From Chlorocebus sabaeus (taxonomy: Eukaryota > Chordata > Mammalia > Primates > Cercopithecidae), in NCBI RefSeq assembly GCF_047675955.1, contig NC_132904.1:2171501-2235500 (forward strand): 64,000 nucleotides of DNA, given 5' to 3'. The notes beneath the pieces are model-generated. The model ran no database searches. It was not told the origin of the DNA and saw nothing but the letters and a program-made list of their open reading frames with translations. This document shows, piece after piece, positions 43,578-55,700 of this stretch. How positions within the stretch are numbered: position 1 is the stretch's first letter; each line of letters opens with the position of its first letter. Both the position numbers and the translations under genes were made by a program.

Positions 43578-44264
43578 CCAGTACTGCTATGAACATATAT
43601 GTGCATATTGTTATACAGACATACGCTTTCATTTCTCTTGGATACACACACACACACACACACACATGTCTAGGAGTGCAATTGCTGGTTTTTATGGCAA
43701 CTCTGTGTTAAGCATTTTGAGAAACGGCCAGTCTGTTTTCCAAAGTGGCTGCACTATTTTGCATTCCCACCAGCAATGAAGGAGGGTTCTAACTTCTCCA
43801 TGCCTCTGCCAACGCTTGTTACTGTCTGTCTCTTTTATTTATAGCCGTGGTATCTCGCTGTGTTTTGATTTGCATTTCCCTGATGACTAATAATGGGGAC
43901 ATCTTTTCGTGAGCTTATCGGTCATGCGTACGTCTTCTATGGAGCAAGGTCTATTGTAATCCTTTATCCATCATTAAAGGTAGGTGGTTTGTCTTTTTGT
44001 TGGTAAGTTATAAGAGTTCTTTACATGTTTAGATACTACTCCCTTATCAAATAGATGATTCACAAAGGTTTTTTCCCATTTCGTGGGTTGCCTTTCCACT
44101 TCCTTGATGGTGTCCTTTGATGCACAAAAGTTTTTAGCTTTGGCCAAGTCTAATTTCTCTATTTTTTCTTTTGTTGCCTGTGCTTTTGGTAGTGTATATT
44201 AAAAACCATTGTTTAACACAAGGTCATCAAGACTTATTCCTATGTCCTTTCCTAAGGATTTTAT

Positions 44265-44588
44265 TTTTTATTTTCTTTTTCCTTTCTTTTTTTTTTTTTT
44301 TTTTTTGAGATAAAGTCTCTCTCTGTCGCCGAAGCTGGAGTGCAGCGGTGCAATCTCGGCTCACTGCAACCTCTGCCTCCTGGGTTCAAGTGATTCTTCT
44401 GCCTCAGCCTCCCGAGTAGCTGCGATTACAAGCGCCCGCCACCACCACGCCCAGTTAATTGTGTTTTTAGTAGAGACGGGGTTTCACCATGTTGGCCAGG
44501 CTGGACTCAAACTCCTGATCTCAGGTGATCCACTCGCCTTGTCCTCCCAAAGTGCTGGGATCACAGGTGTGAGCCACTGCGCCTGGCC
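44265..44588 (-). mobile_element. AluS-like in old L1, perfect 16-bp TSD
   Basis: Full-length Alu. TTCCTAAGGATTTTAT at 44249-44264 recurs exactly at 44589-44604, and L1 sequence continues on both sides. Confidence 0.96.
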
Positions 44589-45552
44589 TTCCTAAGGATT
44601 TTATAATTTTAGGGCTTACATTTAGGTCTACGATCCATTTTGAGTTAATTTTTGTGCACAGCATGAGGTCGGGGTCCAACTTCATTCTTTTGCACATGGA
44701 TATCCAGTTGTCCCAGCACCATTTTCTGAAAAGACTATTCCTTACCCCATTGAATTGTCTTGGCACCCTTGTCAAAAATCAACTGATGGCTGGTCTGAAG
44801 GCAGTGAGTTATCGCAATTGATTGTTCACAGTCAGCTACAGATGGAACACCTCGTTCTACTCTTTCCCCCCTTCTCACTGCTGCACTTGAATTGTCTTTA
44901 AAAAAATCAATTGACCATAAATGCAAGGATTTGTTTCTGGAGTCTCAACTTTACTGCATTGATCTGTATGCCTATCCCTATGCCAGTACCACACTGTCTT
45001 GATTACTGTAGCTTTGCAGTAAGTTTGAATCAGGAAATGTGAGCCCTCCAATTTTGCTCTTCTCTTTCTAGATTGTTTTGGCTCTTCTAAAATACAAATA
45101 CAAAACCCTTGTATTTTCTTATGAATTTCCTTATGAATTGGAGGACCAGCTTGTAAAAAGACAGATTTTGATAGAGATTGTGAAGCTATAGATGAATTCG
45201 GGAGTTTTGCCATCTTAACAATATCATGTCTCCTGATCCATGACTGCAGGATATCTTTCCATTTAATTCGATATTCTTTGATTTCTTTCTAAAATATTTT
45301 GTATTTTTCAGTACACAAGTTTTACGCTTCTTTTGCTAAAATTATTTCTAGGTATGTCCTTTTTGCCGATATTATAAATATTGTCTTCTTAATTTCGTTT
45401 TTGGATTGTTCATTGCTAGGGTATAGAAATAAAATTGATTTTTGTATATTGATCTTGTATCCTGCCACATTGCTATGCATGTTTATTAGTTTTAAGGTTT
45501 TTAGTGGATTTTCTATATATGATGTCATATAACCAGCAAATAGAAAGTTTTA

Positions 45553-45911
45553 TGTCTTAGTCCCTTCGAGCTGCCACAACAGACTGCCATAAACCGAGTG
45601 ACTTATAAACAACACAAATGTATTTCCCACAGTTCTGGAGACTGGGAAGTCCAAGATCAAGGCACCAGTAGGTTTGGTGTCTGGTTGGGGCCTACTTCTG
45701 GGTTCATAGATAGCTGTCTTCTCACTGTGTCCGCCATAGTGAAAGGAAGGGGCCCAGGGTCTTTCTAAGGCTTCGTTTATAAGGACACTAATCCAATTTA
45801 GGAAGGCTCTGACCTCATCACCTAATCTCCCAAAGGCTTCACTTCCAAATGCCATCACCTGGGGAGTAAGAATTTCAACACTGGGGTGGGGCACAGATAT
45901 TCAACATAGCA
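45553..45911 (-). mobile_element. MLT1-type LTR in old L1, perfect TSD
   Basis: A solo MaLR LTR in minus orientation, TGTCTTAGTCCCTT to CAACATAGCA. The pentamer TTTTA at 45548-45552 and 45912-45916 is a perfect duplication. The L1 must be older than this MaLR insertion. Confidence 0.92.
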
Positions 45912-46285
45912 TTTTACTTCTTCCTTTCTAATATGGGTGCCCTTAACGTCTTTTTCTTACCTAATTGCCCTGCCAGAGCCTTCCGGACAGTGTTGAATGG
46001 TAGTGGGGAGTGTTCACCCTACCTTACTCCTGATCGGAGGGGAAGAGCTACCCGCCTTTCACCATTGAACACCACATTAGCTGGGGTATTTTTGTCAGTG
46101 CTGTTTATCAGGTGGAGGCAGGTCCTTTCCATTTCTAGTGAGTTCAATGCTTCTTTATGAGGGAAGAGTGTGAGCTTTCATTTGGGTGCTTCCCCTGCGT
46201 CTGTTGAGATGATCGTATGGTTTCTGTCCCTTATTCTATTGATATGGCGTATTTATTACCTTGGTTGCTTTTTGGGTGTTGATAA

Positions 46286-47239
46286 TATCCAAACACTTCT
46301 GCCACCCCTTTTAATAGAAAGTTGTACAACTCCCCAACCTGCCTGTGCATGTCTGCCCAACACGAGTGCCAGTGGCTGACTCCCTGCTAGAGTGAGCACT
46401 GCACAAACAGCCTCTGCTTGTCCTCATTTGAGTGATCTTCACGTATTCCATGAGAAATCAAGGCACAGGGGTCTCATGAATGGCTCCGCCAACCGAAGGT
46501 GTACTCCACTGGGGCTGTGAGTCACCTCACACCAGGGGGAAAGGTCTCTGTCAAACATGGCTTCAAGGAGCCAGGGACCTGGTGCCTCCCACAGGCCAGG
46601 CCCTGCCCCCCAAGTGCAATGGGAATATATGCACATGTCACCTGTCCCAGAATGCTGGGAGATGGTACTTCTGCAGATGGGGAATCTGAGGGACCAGCCT
46701 GAAGTCATAGGGATGGGAAGACTCCTACACAAGCCCAGCCGGGCTACAAACGCCTGCCCTTCCTCAACGTGCCGCTGGCTGTGCCCACATTGCTCCAGCA
46801 GCTCCACCTTCCCCAGGCATAAGCCTTCTCAGGGGCAAGCCTGGGCAGGGCAGGCCCAGGGAGTAGTGTTCCCATCCCAGGCCAGGCTGCTGGGCAAGCC
46901 CCTCCCCTTTCTCCCCCTCATCCTCTGACAGAGTCCACCTGGATATTTGTCCTGGAGCCAGGATGGAAGCTCCACCAGGCCCAGCCCACAACAGGAACCC
47001 TTTCAGATGCACTCCTGGGTGCCTACTGTCCCAGTATCACACAGACACAAGCCATGTCAGCCATGGGATCCCCAAGGTCCCCATGAGGTCACACCAGTGG
47101 GCCGCTGGGAAGGGCACTTCAGATGTGGTGCTCCCATGACCCAGGCCCTGCGAAGTGGTCCTCCTACCTCCTCGTAGCCAGTCCTCCCTGTGAGCCCGCA
47201 AGTGCCTGTGAACGTGAGTTCCACTCTGGAGCTGAGACA
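46286..47239. other. Single-copy DNA, no gene assigned
   Basis: No recognised gene or repeat. Frames of up to 123 codons have no identifiable domain. Confidence 0.4.
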
Positions 47240-47800
47240 GGCTGCTGCCCCCGCAATCAGAAATCAGGCCCATGAAGCCCTCCATCACCTCACTGCAGTC
47301 AGAATAAAATGCAGCCCTCCTCTGGCCTCCAGGTCCCAAGGCCGGCCCCCCTGCCTCCCAGGCTCACACCTGCCCCTGACCTGTGTCCAGCCTCTTTCCC
47401 CTGGTTCTGTCCGCTCTGAAGCCCTTGCTTTGCTTGTGTTCCTCCAACCTCACTGGTCTGCCTGGAGTGCTCCTCCCCGGCTCCGCCTGGCTGACTCCTT
47501 CTCAGGCATCAGGGCCTGGATCCATCATGGCTCTTCCAAGCCTCTGCACTCGGAGTGCCCCAGCCCCATGGTTGAGAAGTGCCCCAACCCCGTGACCCTC
47601 TAGCAAGCATCCTAGGAATTCCCTCCCTCCCCAGCACTGATATGACCATCGTGCTGTGACACCTGTCATCTCCGCCAGAGCTGCAGATTCTCAAGGGGAG
47701 GGGTCTGCTGCCTGGCTCCCACACCCAGGGCCTGGAACAGTGCCTGGCACACAGCAGGCACCCACTAAATATTTGATGCATGGCTGAAGAGGACAGGCAG
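47240..47800 (+). mobile_element. L2 LINE remnant, plus
   Basis: An old L2 3' end: AGAATAAAATGCAGCC near 47300, TGGCTGACTCCTTCTC near 47488, and the diagnostic AACAGTGCCTGGCACACAGCAGGC with CTAAATATTTGATGCATG at 47735-47782. It is diverged and carries gaps. Confidence 0.75.
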
Positions 47801-48246
47801 GCTGGCTGCTGGCCGGGCATGGCCTGCTTCTGAGGCTGGTGGTCAAGGACACAGTGTGCACGGATCTGCCCCCTCCTCTCACTTCCTGAGAATGGAGTCA
47901 GTGTCTCCCTCCACCCAACTCCCCCTGCTGAGGACACAGCCCACACCTTTAGCGGGAAATGTCCCCATCACTGGGGACAGCAGGGAGCTGATGGGAGAGC
48001 AGGTGTCCAGGACATTCAGAGAAATGTTTCCTCATGCTGGAACCCTTGTCTATTCCCTTCTAAACAAAAAGAATCCTCAAAGACTCTCAAGTGACCATAT
48101 AGTATCTTTTCTTATAATGTCACTTTGACAGGCACAAAATGTAAAACCAGGCATAAATTCGTGCTTGTAGTTCTTATGCAGGCATGAAGCCAAAACCAGT
48201 TTACAAACTAACCACCAAGAAAACTGGTAGAGCACAGATGATTACA

Positions 48247-48435
48247 ATAGAGCTGTTCTGTCCAATGTGAGCGCTACTGGCCACCCAGGGCCATGTGAAT
48301 TTAAATTACAATGAAACACAATGAAAAATTCCGTTCCTTGTGGCCACATTTCCAGTACCCAGTAGTCATTTGTGCCAGGGGTTATCCAGCTACAGAACAT
48401 TCCCATCATTGCAGAAGGTTCTATCAGTTAGCACT
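48247..48435. mobile_element. MER5A-type hAT element
   Basis: A short non-autonomous Charlie element with ends CTGTTCTGTCCAATG and GAAGGTTCTATCAG, a central AATTTAAATTACAATGAAA, and a CATTCCCATCATTGCAGAA block. This is typical MER5A layout. Confidence 0.85.
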
Positions 48436-49027
48436 GGATTGGACGACATTTGCTAAGACGAGCTAGCTAGAGCACGGTTCTCCGGACCTGGTTCCATGTG
48501 GTTCCCAGGTAAGCTCCCGCCCACAACGCAGCCCTGTTGTCCATCAATTTTCTTGGAGAGGGCATGGGAAACCTTTGTTGGTGTGTCATCTCCTGCGAAG
48601 GCCTTCACTCCTTCCTCTGGGCAGGAAGCACCCCTCACTCTGAATCATTAGCCCAAAGCAGTAAGTGCAGCGGGCCTGGCCCCACACTTACAGGAAGAGC
48701 CACAGCGTGAGGCTGGCATCCCTGGGGCACGACACAACCAGGATGTGGATGAAATAGATGCAATATCTGGAGGTTCTCTTATAGGTGGCTCTGGCCTCCT
48801 GGACACTTCACACTGGTCTGGGAGCTGCCCTCTCAGGGCCCAGTGTCCTTTTCAGATGCAGACTCCTGCAGCATGGGTCAGCAATTCTTCCCTTCCGTGG
48901 GACAGGGATTGGCTGCCTGTACTTGAGGCCAACACTGACTAGGGGGCCTCATGCCTGCCCACGTTCCAGCCCCGGAGAGCAATGTGAGCAAAGCCTCCTG
49001 TCTCTGCAAAGCCAACCACTGTAGCAT
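48436..49027. other. Single-copy DNA upstream of CD81, no gene assigned
   Basis: About 0.6 kb between the MER5A element and the 40-bp duplication. No supported exon or repeat. Confidence 0.4.
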
Positions 49028-49107
49028 CACCTCCTTTAGGGAGCCCTCCCGGATTGTCCAAGGTGCTCACCTCCTTTGGGGAGCCCTCCCAGATTGTCCA
49101 AGGTGCT
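49028..49107 (+). repeat. 40-bp tandem duplication near CD81 promoter
   Basis: CACCTCCTTTAGGGAGCCCT at 49028 and CACCTCCTTTGGGGAGCCCT at 49068 start two 40-bp copies with two differences. It lies about 340 bp upstream of the likely CD81 start site. Confidence 0.96.
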
Positions 49108-49339
49108 TGAGGGAGGGAGGAATAGGTTGTTCTCTCGGCACCGGGCCTGCACTCCTGGGCAGACGCTGCATGCCTGTCCTCAGGCGCGGCCCTGCTGCCA
49201 TCCCCTCGGGGGCTCGGAGCGCGACAGCAGCTCAGGGACGCCTCCCGCGCCCAGCACGGTGCACCCGGGCCCTGAGGTCCTGGCCGAAACGCGCCAAGTT
49301 GGGGGTAGGTGCAGCGCCCCCGTACCCCTCCGATGCGCG

Positions 49340-49449
49340 CCCTGGCGACGGGAGGCGGGGCCGGGGGCGGGGCGCGAGCTGGCCGGGGCGGGGCCTACGG
49401 GGGGCGGGACCGTGGCGTCCTATAAGTGGTGCTGAGCGGGGCGCGCGCC
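49340..49449 (+). promoter_or_regulatory. CD81 core promoter: GC boxes and TATA-like box
   Basis: Four Sp1-type GC boxes lie in 65 bp: GAGGCGGGGCC near 49352, GGGGGCGGGGC near 49363, GGGGCGGGGCC near 49385, and GGGGGCGGGAC near 49400. A TATAAGT box at 49421-49427 is about 25-30 bp before the expected transcript start near 49450. A TATA-like box inside a CpG island is a mixed promoter type. Start position is inferred from the known length of the CD81 5' UTR. Confidence 0.8.
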
Positions 49450-49681
49450 CGGCCACAGAGCGAGCGCGCAGCAGCGGAGATAGCGGCGACCCCACCGCGT
49501 ATCCGGCCAGGCCTCCGGCGCCCCGCGCCCCTGCGCCCCCGCACCCCCGCGCCCCGTTCTTCGCACCGAGGCCCCGAGGCCAGCCAGGCCCCCTTGCCGG
49601 CTGCCCGCCAGGCCCCGCGCCGGCCCGCCCGCCTCCCAGGACCGGCCCGCGCCCCGCAGGCCGCCCGCCGCCCGCGTCGCC
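49450..49681 (+). other. CD81: CD81 5' UTR
   Basis: About 230 nt of C/G-rich leader with long GCCCGC runs and no in-frame upstream ATG visible. It ends in GCGTCGCCATGG, a strong Kozak context that decides the start at 49682. The 5' border is inferred from the TATA-like box and known transcripts. Confidence 0.8.
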
Positions 49682-49747
49682 ATGGGAGTGGAGGGGTGTA
49701 CCAAGTGCATCAAGTACCTGCTCTTCGTCTTCAATTTCGTCTTCTGG
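49682..49747 (+). CDS. CD81: CD81 exon 1, coding part (residues 1-22)
   Basis: Twenty-two codons beginning MGVEGCTKCIKY encode the cytoplasmic N-tail and the first part of transmembrane helix 1 (LLFVFNFVFW). Cys6 and Cys9 next to the membrane are the N-terminal palmitoylation sites known in this tetraspanin. The exon ends after a complete Trp codon, so the intron is phase 0, and a consensus GTAAGG donor follows. The sequence agrees with human CD81 and shows no lesion. A longer upstream start is excluded by the Kozak context and by family length. Confidence 0.98.
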
Positions 49748-52700
49748 GTAAGGGCTGGGCCGGGGGCCAGGGCGGGAGGGGACGGGCACACACCCCACCT
49801 CGGGCAGGTCCCGCGGCCGCGTGCTAGGCCCCGCGGGCGCAGCGCGGGCCGCGAAGTTGTGGGGCCACCTGTGGGCTCCAGGAGCGGGGTGGGGGGTCGC
49901 CCGGGGCCGCCGCGCCCCCCAACTTTGGGGCTGAGGGCTGCGAGCCGAGTTTCGGGGCCTCTGTGCGCGGGGGCCCAGCTCTGCGGCCGGGCCGGGGCTT
50001 CTGGGGGCCGCCGGGCAGTTCCCGCTAAGTGGTAGTGATGGGTGCGGTGGGCGCGGGCCGGGACCCGAGTACCCGGCCGCCCCTCAGCTGAGGAGTGGGC
50101 TGCGCGGGTCCCTGGCCGCGGATTCCGGACTGCTGCTTCGCGGGGACGAAGGGGGGGCTCGCGGGCGGGACTCCTGGCGCCCCGCCCCCATGAGCTCATC
50201 AAGGGCCGCCGCCCCTGGATGGTGGGGCGGGGGCGCACACTTTGCCCGAGGTTGGGGGCGATCCGCCTCACTCTCTCCCCAGCCCAGCTAACTCGCCAGT
50301 CTGCTGTCACCACCCGGGACCTTCCTGGGGGTCGCGCCTAAAAGGACGTCACCGCTGGGATGGCCCAAAAGCTGGGGTGCGCGCACCCTGGCTGTCCTGC
50401 CTGGGGGCCGATCCCCCTCTCCTCACCCAGACACGTTCCAGCCTAGGCCTCCTCCCAGAAGGACTCTGGAGGCCTTGCAGGAGTGGGGTCCCGCGGTTCT
50501 GAGTTGGCACAAGGAAGAGAGTGGCACCAGGGGCCTGGAGTGGATGGCAGGGTCTGGGAGTGGGGCCGCTGCTTTGGAAAGAGGGGCCCCCACGCTGGGC
50601 ATCTTTGGGTGCCAACGTGGGTGGAGGAGGGTCTCCTGCTGAGAATGGCTTTCTCCCGACCGCAGTCTTTGCTGCTGGGAAGTGACTGATGGGCTTTCGC
50701 CTTTTGTCTCCATTTCCTGTCAGTGTTGGAATTGGGGAGGGGGTGGAAATCCCTTCTTGGCCTGGAAGGACTGGAGTGGGTGTCCATGACGGTGGCCTCC
50801 CCGTGGCCACGCCCCTGGGCAGAGACTGCAAGCCCCTCCCTGTGTCCCCCCAGGCTGTCACCCCCCTTCTCGTGGAAGACTCGGCTGATGTCCCAGTGGA
50901 CCGAGTGTTTCTCAAGTTGAGGCAGGGAGGGCAAACTTTTAAAATGGCCCCTGGAGCCAGTGTGTGGGACCAGAGACATCTGTTTCCCATCTGGACGGCT
51001 GAGGATCCCAGTGCAGGTCTGGGGCAGGGAGATTATTTGGAGGGGGATGGACAGAGGCTGAACTGAACTCTCAGCTGGGAGAGGAGTGGGGCGGTCACAT
51101 CCCACCTTCCCCAAGCCCAGCTGTTCTGCACAGTCTGCTTGGGACACTGGTGGGAGTCACTGTAGCCTTTGGCTCTGCCCTGGCAGTGGGGGCAGCGAGG
51201 CCATCTGGGAGGGGCTTGCCCTCCCCAGGCACAGGCCTGGCACCTCGGCTGTTGCTTAGTGGTGGCCCGCTTCAGCCCAGGCATGTGGGAGAGGCACGGG
51301 ACACAGGATGTCCCTCTGCCGGCCCCTGGAGCCCCATCCCCTGATGAGGAGAGTGTGGGCCTGGGGGCGGGGGCTGAAGGGGAGTCAGGGAAGGGGACTT
51401 CTCTGGAGGTGGATTTTTGCTCTCTGGAGGATGCGTCACCGCTGGGTCACCGCTGGGTGAGTCCCTCCTGCCTGCCCAGGCTGTGAGGTCTCCCTGGCAG
51501 TCCCCCGGGAGTGTCGCCATGGTGGGCCTGGAAGTTTCCCAGGCAGCTGGGGTGGAGACCTGACGCATCCCAGGGATGCTTGTTATTAAGGCTCGAGGAA
51601 ATGTCTCCAAGGCCTCACCACTCCTCTCCCCAGGGCCCGCTCCCCGCAAAGCATTGAGAACTGAGTCCGTTCACAGTCACTGTGGACCCACCCATCCACT
51701 GGGGCTCTGTTGTAGCCAGGAATGCCAGGCTGGGTGAGGTGAGGTTGGTGGACCCCCCTCCACCCTGGTGTCGCAGGGTGTGCGGCTGAGAGCACAGTGC
51801 CATGGGCTTGGGCGTCCCTCAGTGGAGTCCCCACCACACTGCTCTGGTCCTGGGCCTTGGCCTCCCCCGTCTGCAGTGGGGGCCCTCAATGAGCCTGCCT
51901 CCTGGGGTTGTTGGTGGATTCGCTGACATGCCTGAGTGTTGACAGGGGGCTTGGTACAGGAAGGACTCAGGGTGTGGGGGTTGGCCAAGGGTCCAAAGGG
52001 ACCCCTGCCTCAGAGAACCCAGCCCAGGCAGGCAGGATGTGCAGTGGGGAAGGGGCTGCAGGAACCCTGCAGGGCCCAGAGGGACTCAGTGCAGTCCCGT
52101 GGGCTCAGGGGAGGCTGGTGGGGCGGAGGTTGACAGTGCATGTCTGGATGGGGCGCTTGTTAAAAGTTCCATTTTAGAGAGGAAAAAGGCCTTGCCTGTG
52201 GAAGAAGGCAGCTGGGGTAGCCTGACCTTTTTCACAGAAAGGAGCCCCCACACACACGCACAGGCACTCACACACACGAATGTGCACACACCCTCACTCC
52301 CGCCTGCACACACACTCACACTCTTGCCGTCTCACTTCCCAAGCCAAGGTGCGAGGGGGAAGGTCCGGGCAGCGTATGCACCTGCACCCTGACCGCTTTG
52401 GGGGCCAGTGAGAACTGGTCTCCCTGGGTGCGGGGCTGGCCCAAGCAGGGAAGATATTGCAGACACCCTGGCCAAGCAGCGTGGAAATCCTGTCCCTTGG
52501 GTGGGTCTGGGAGCCTCCATCAGAGGCGGCTGGCACCTGAGACCCACTGCTGCCAGGAGCAGGGCAAGAAAGCCTGTGTCCCGGGGCAGGGGACTGGCCC
52601 GTGGGAGCCTTGCCTTCCTCATCTGTGAAATGGATATAAGAGGCTTCTCCTCGGGGGCTGGCCAGGGAGCCCAGGAGAGGTGTCACCAGTCCCCGCAGGG

Positions 52701-55700
52701 AGAAGAGCTGTGTCTCCTGCCTGGGACTGGCTGCTCCCCCAACCTAATGCAGCTGGTGGCCACCTCCCAGTGGCAGGGCAGCCAAACCCGGCTGGGAAAG
52801 AGACTGATTAGAAGCCTCACTAACGGGTATTTCTCGCTTCCAGACAACACATGACTGTCACGTGGCAGGTCTGTTGCCGTCCTTCCGGGAGAGGGGCTGC
52901 AACCCTGGCAGGCGCTGTGGGGGAGGGGGGCTAGGACATCCTGTGCCTGGTTTCACCAAGTGGGCGTGTGGACTTTCCCTGGCTCCCCCAGGCTGTCTGA
53001 CTGCACAGCTTTGGGGAAACGGTCACTGGGGCAAGCGGGCTGAGAAGAGGAAGTCTGGTTTGTCCCTGCTACAGACTGGCCCCAGTGAGGCTGTCCAGAA
53101 GTGCAGGGCACAGAGTGAAAGCAAGGAGGTGTGGGCCTACTTTCCTGGTCGCCCCTCTGGCTGGCTGTGGCTCTACCGGGTGCTGACAAGTCACCCACCC
53201 TCCCTGAGGGCACCAGGGTGTGTGCCCGAAAGCCCTCCATTCTTTCCTGGGTTCGAGGGTCCTTCTCCTACACCCGCCCCAGCGCCCAGTTCAGCTCAAC
53301 TTTCAGAAATCTGGTTCACCCCCAATCCCTATCTCATAACTGCTTCCAAGCCCAGACAGGGAGACAGACCCCAAATGATCCCCTATTTCTGTACCTGAAA
53401 TCCCACCATGGGAAGAGCTTTGCTCATAGAGTCAATAAGGCTTAGAGTCCAGGCACCTGTGCGAGGGAGCAGGTGGTCACCCTCGTGCCCGCTGCGGATT
53501 GGAGAGGACCCTGGGGATGGGTGGGGCTGGGGCTGGGAGGAGCCAGGTACCCTGCCCCTTGCTTGGCCCCCACCTCCCTGTGATCCAGGCTGGGCGCGCC
53601 GTGGGTGCTGGGTGGTCGTGCACCCCTGCAGGTGTCTGACTTGTTCCCAGCACCCCTTTGGGCAAGAAGAACCAGGCTTACCCAGAAATGGGCTTCAGTG
53701 ATCTCCACTTCCGAGTCATCCCCACCTGCCTGGTAGGACGCAGTGGCACCTGGTATGCTGGGCAGCCTTCCAGGAACCTCTGGACTTACTCAGTGTCCCC
53801 CAGCCCTGCACACACATTCTTTGTGTTTCTGGGCCCAAACTAAGCCCCCCAACCTGGGATGCAGAGCAGGTGCTGAATCATGAGAGACCCTTGAGGGTCC
53901 TCCAGGTAGGCCCCCAGTGCTGGAGGAGTCCCCTCAGGCAGGGGCCATGCCCAAGGGCATGGAAGGTCAGCTGGATCTCGCTTTCGGGGCTGTAGGTGTT
54001 CTGTGCTAGCCACCAATGCCATGGCCTTAGGATGGCCAGGAGAAGGCAGCTGCCCCCCACTCCCCACACAAGGTCTTTGAGGGCTGCGGGCTCAAGGAGG
54101 TGCAGTAGGGCTGGGGGGCCAGGGGCGCAGAGCTCTTAAGTGCCTCTCTCCTGGATGCGGGTGCCCCAGCAGGGGAGCTTCGAGAGTCCAGGTGTGAGAT
54201 GCCAAATGCCAGGGGCCTGAGAGGAGGGAGCGTCCAGCTTGGCCAGAGGCTGGTGGCTCACGCCCCCTCCCCGCCTTGCCCTTCTGTCTGGAGCTATGCC
54301 CTCCCACTACGTTTGGAAAGTGATTGCTTCCCTCTTCCTCAGCCCCTCGGGCTCCCAGTTATGGAAGTGGTGTGATTCGGAGAAGGTAAAGGATGGGAGG
54401 GAGAGGGCTGAGTGACGGGGACCCCGCAGGGTGCCCTGTGCTGTGTTACATGGAGCTCCAGGATCAGGGCAGGCGGGCAGCCTGGGGTCCTCACTTCTGT
54501 CCCCAGCCAGACCAGGCCCCTCACAGCCTGCCAGGAGCATGATATCCAGTGCAGTGCAGAACTAACCTCAAAGCTCAACCCCAGGTAACAGCGTAGGTAA
54601 AACAGGGCATGAGGCTTATCCCAGGACAGGTGAAGGATCCAGGCTGATGGGGGCCCAGAACAGTCCTGATCCTGGAGCTCCTTTCTGAGTGGGACCCCAG
54701 GGGCTTCCGAGGGGCCACAGGTTGGGAAGCACAGACTCCAGCCCCCACCCCATCCTGGGCCCCTGGGAGCTCACCCTCTCACACAGTAGATGGGGCAGCC
54801 ACAGGCCACTCCTCCACCCCCCGGGACTCGGCCTGACCTTGGGGCTGCATGGAACAGTCTTTCCTTCTGTCCCCGAGAAGATGAAGGCAGCTCAAAGGAA
54901 GTAGTCCCCACTCTGCGCTGGGCAGGCTCCGAGCCTGGAGCCACGCACACCGCCTCAGGCTTGCCCGGTGATTATCAGGCCCACTGGGCAGTAAGGAAGC
55001 CACGGTTCCAGAGTGGTGGCTTGTGAGGAACCCTAGCTGAGTGGGGTGCCCCTGGGGCGGGTGGCCACACCCAGGCGGGAGCAGGTACTGGCTCTTGACC
55101 AGGCTGTGTTGGGCAGCATCTCAGGTACTGCTGGTGGCCAGAGACACCCTGAGCTGCCCTGGGCCCCTTTACCTGCTCTCTGGTCCTCTGCCTGAGGCCA
55201 CCCATCTCCCGCCTCCCATCACCCTCCCTTGGGGGCACTGGCCCACCCAGACCTTTTTCTTTGAAGCACATGGCCCTGGGGTTGCCAGCCACCCCACAGC
55301 CCCTTGCCTGGCTCTTCCCCAGTGGGTCACTGGGACTGTCTGTGTTGACACACCCTTCTTACAGGGGCCAATGGGGTAGAGGAGCTTGCCAGAGCAGGGG
55401 TAGGCTTAGACTGGAGCAAGGGACTTCCTGGCTTCCCTGCCTTGGGAACAGCTGGCCCTGGAAGGGGCTTGGTCCTCGGGGCAACGGTGCCCACCACCCC
55501 CGATGCCTGGGAGACACCAGCATCCTCTGAGCCTGTGCCCATCCTCCTGGTCCCGAGGGAAATGACTCCTCACATCCCCCCAGCAGGCGGGGCCTGAAGG
55601 CCAGCATCCTCGCCTGACACCTATTTTTAGATGCTGAGACAGGCGGCTTCCTCGGGGCCAGGGGCCAGGGGCCCTGTGAGTGGAGCTTCCGCTTCCTGGC

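Larger units (their letters stand above)
42787..46285 (-). mobile_element. Old L1 (L1M), minus, 5'-truncated
   Basis: An ancient L1 in antisense. The 3' UTR/ORF2 end is at the left (TTTATTGAGATAAAATTCATA, AACCATCACCAC, TGGCTGAATAATATTCCATTG). ORF2 sequence runs rightward (GGTGTCCTTTGATGCACAAA, CATTTTGAGTTAATTTTTGTG, GTACCACACTGTCTTGATTAC) and ends near 46285 inside the RT region. Three Alu/LTR insertions split it (43275-43577, 44265-44588, 45553-45911). A (CA)11 tract lies at 43644-43666. No coding frame remains. Confidence 0.92.
49170..50380. promoter_or_regulatory. CpG island covering CD81 promoter and exon 1
   Basis: CpG and GC density rise sharply over about 1.2 kb and include the whole 5' UTR and exon 1. 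Neighbouring intergenic and intronic DNA is GC-rich but CpG-poor by comparison. CpG islands of this kind mark broadly expressed promoters and often fire in both directions, which would suit the antisense transcript known at this locus. Confidence 0.88.

Noticed and set aside
49420..50313. 297-codon minus-strand frame and 266-codon plus-strand frame over the CpG island
   Set aside because: GC-rich DNA is poor in stop codons; composition is Arg/Pro/Ala/Gly and the frames cross the CD81 promoter and exon 1 in the wrong phase or strand.
50443..51147. 234-codon minus-strand frame in CD81 intron 1
   Set aside because: No domain, no repeat-free support, overlaps other frames of similar length; typical GC-rich background.
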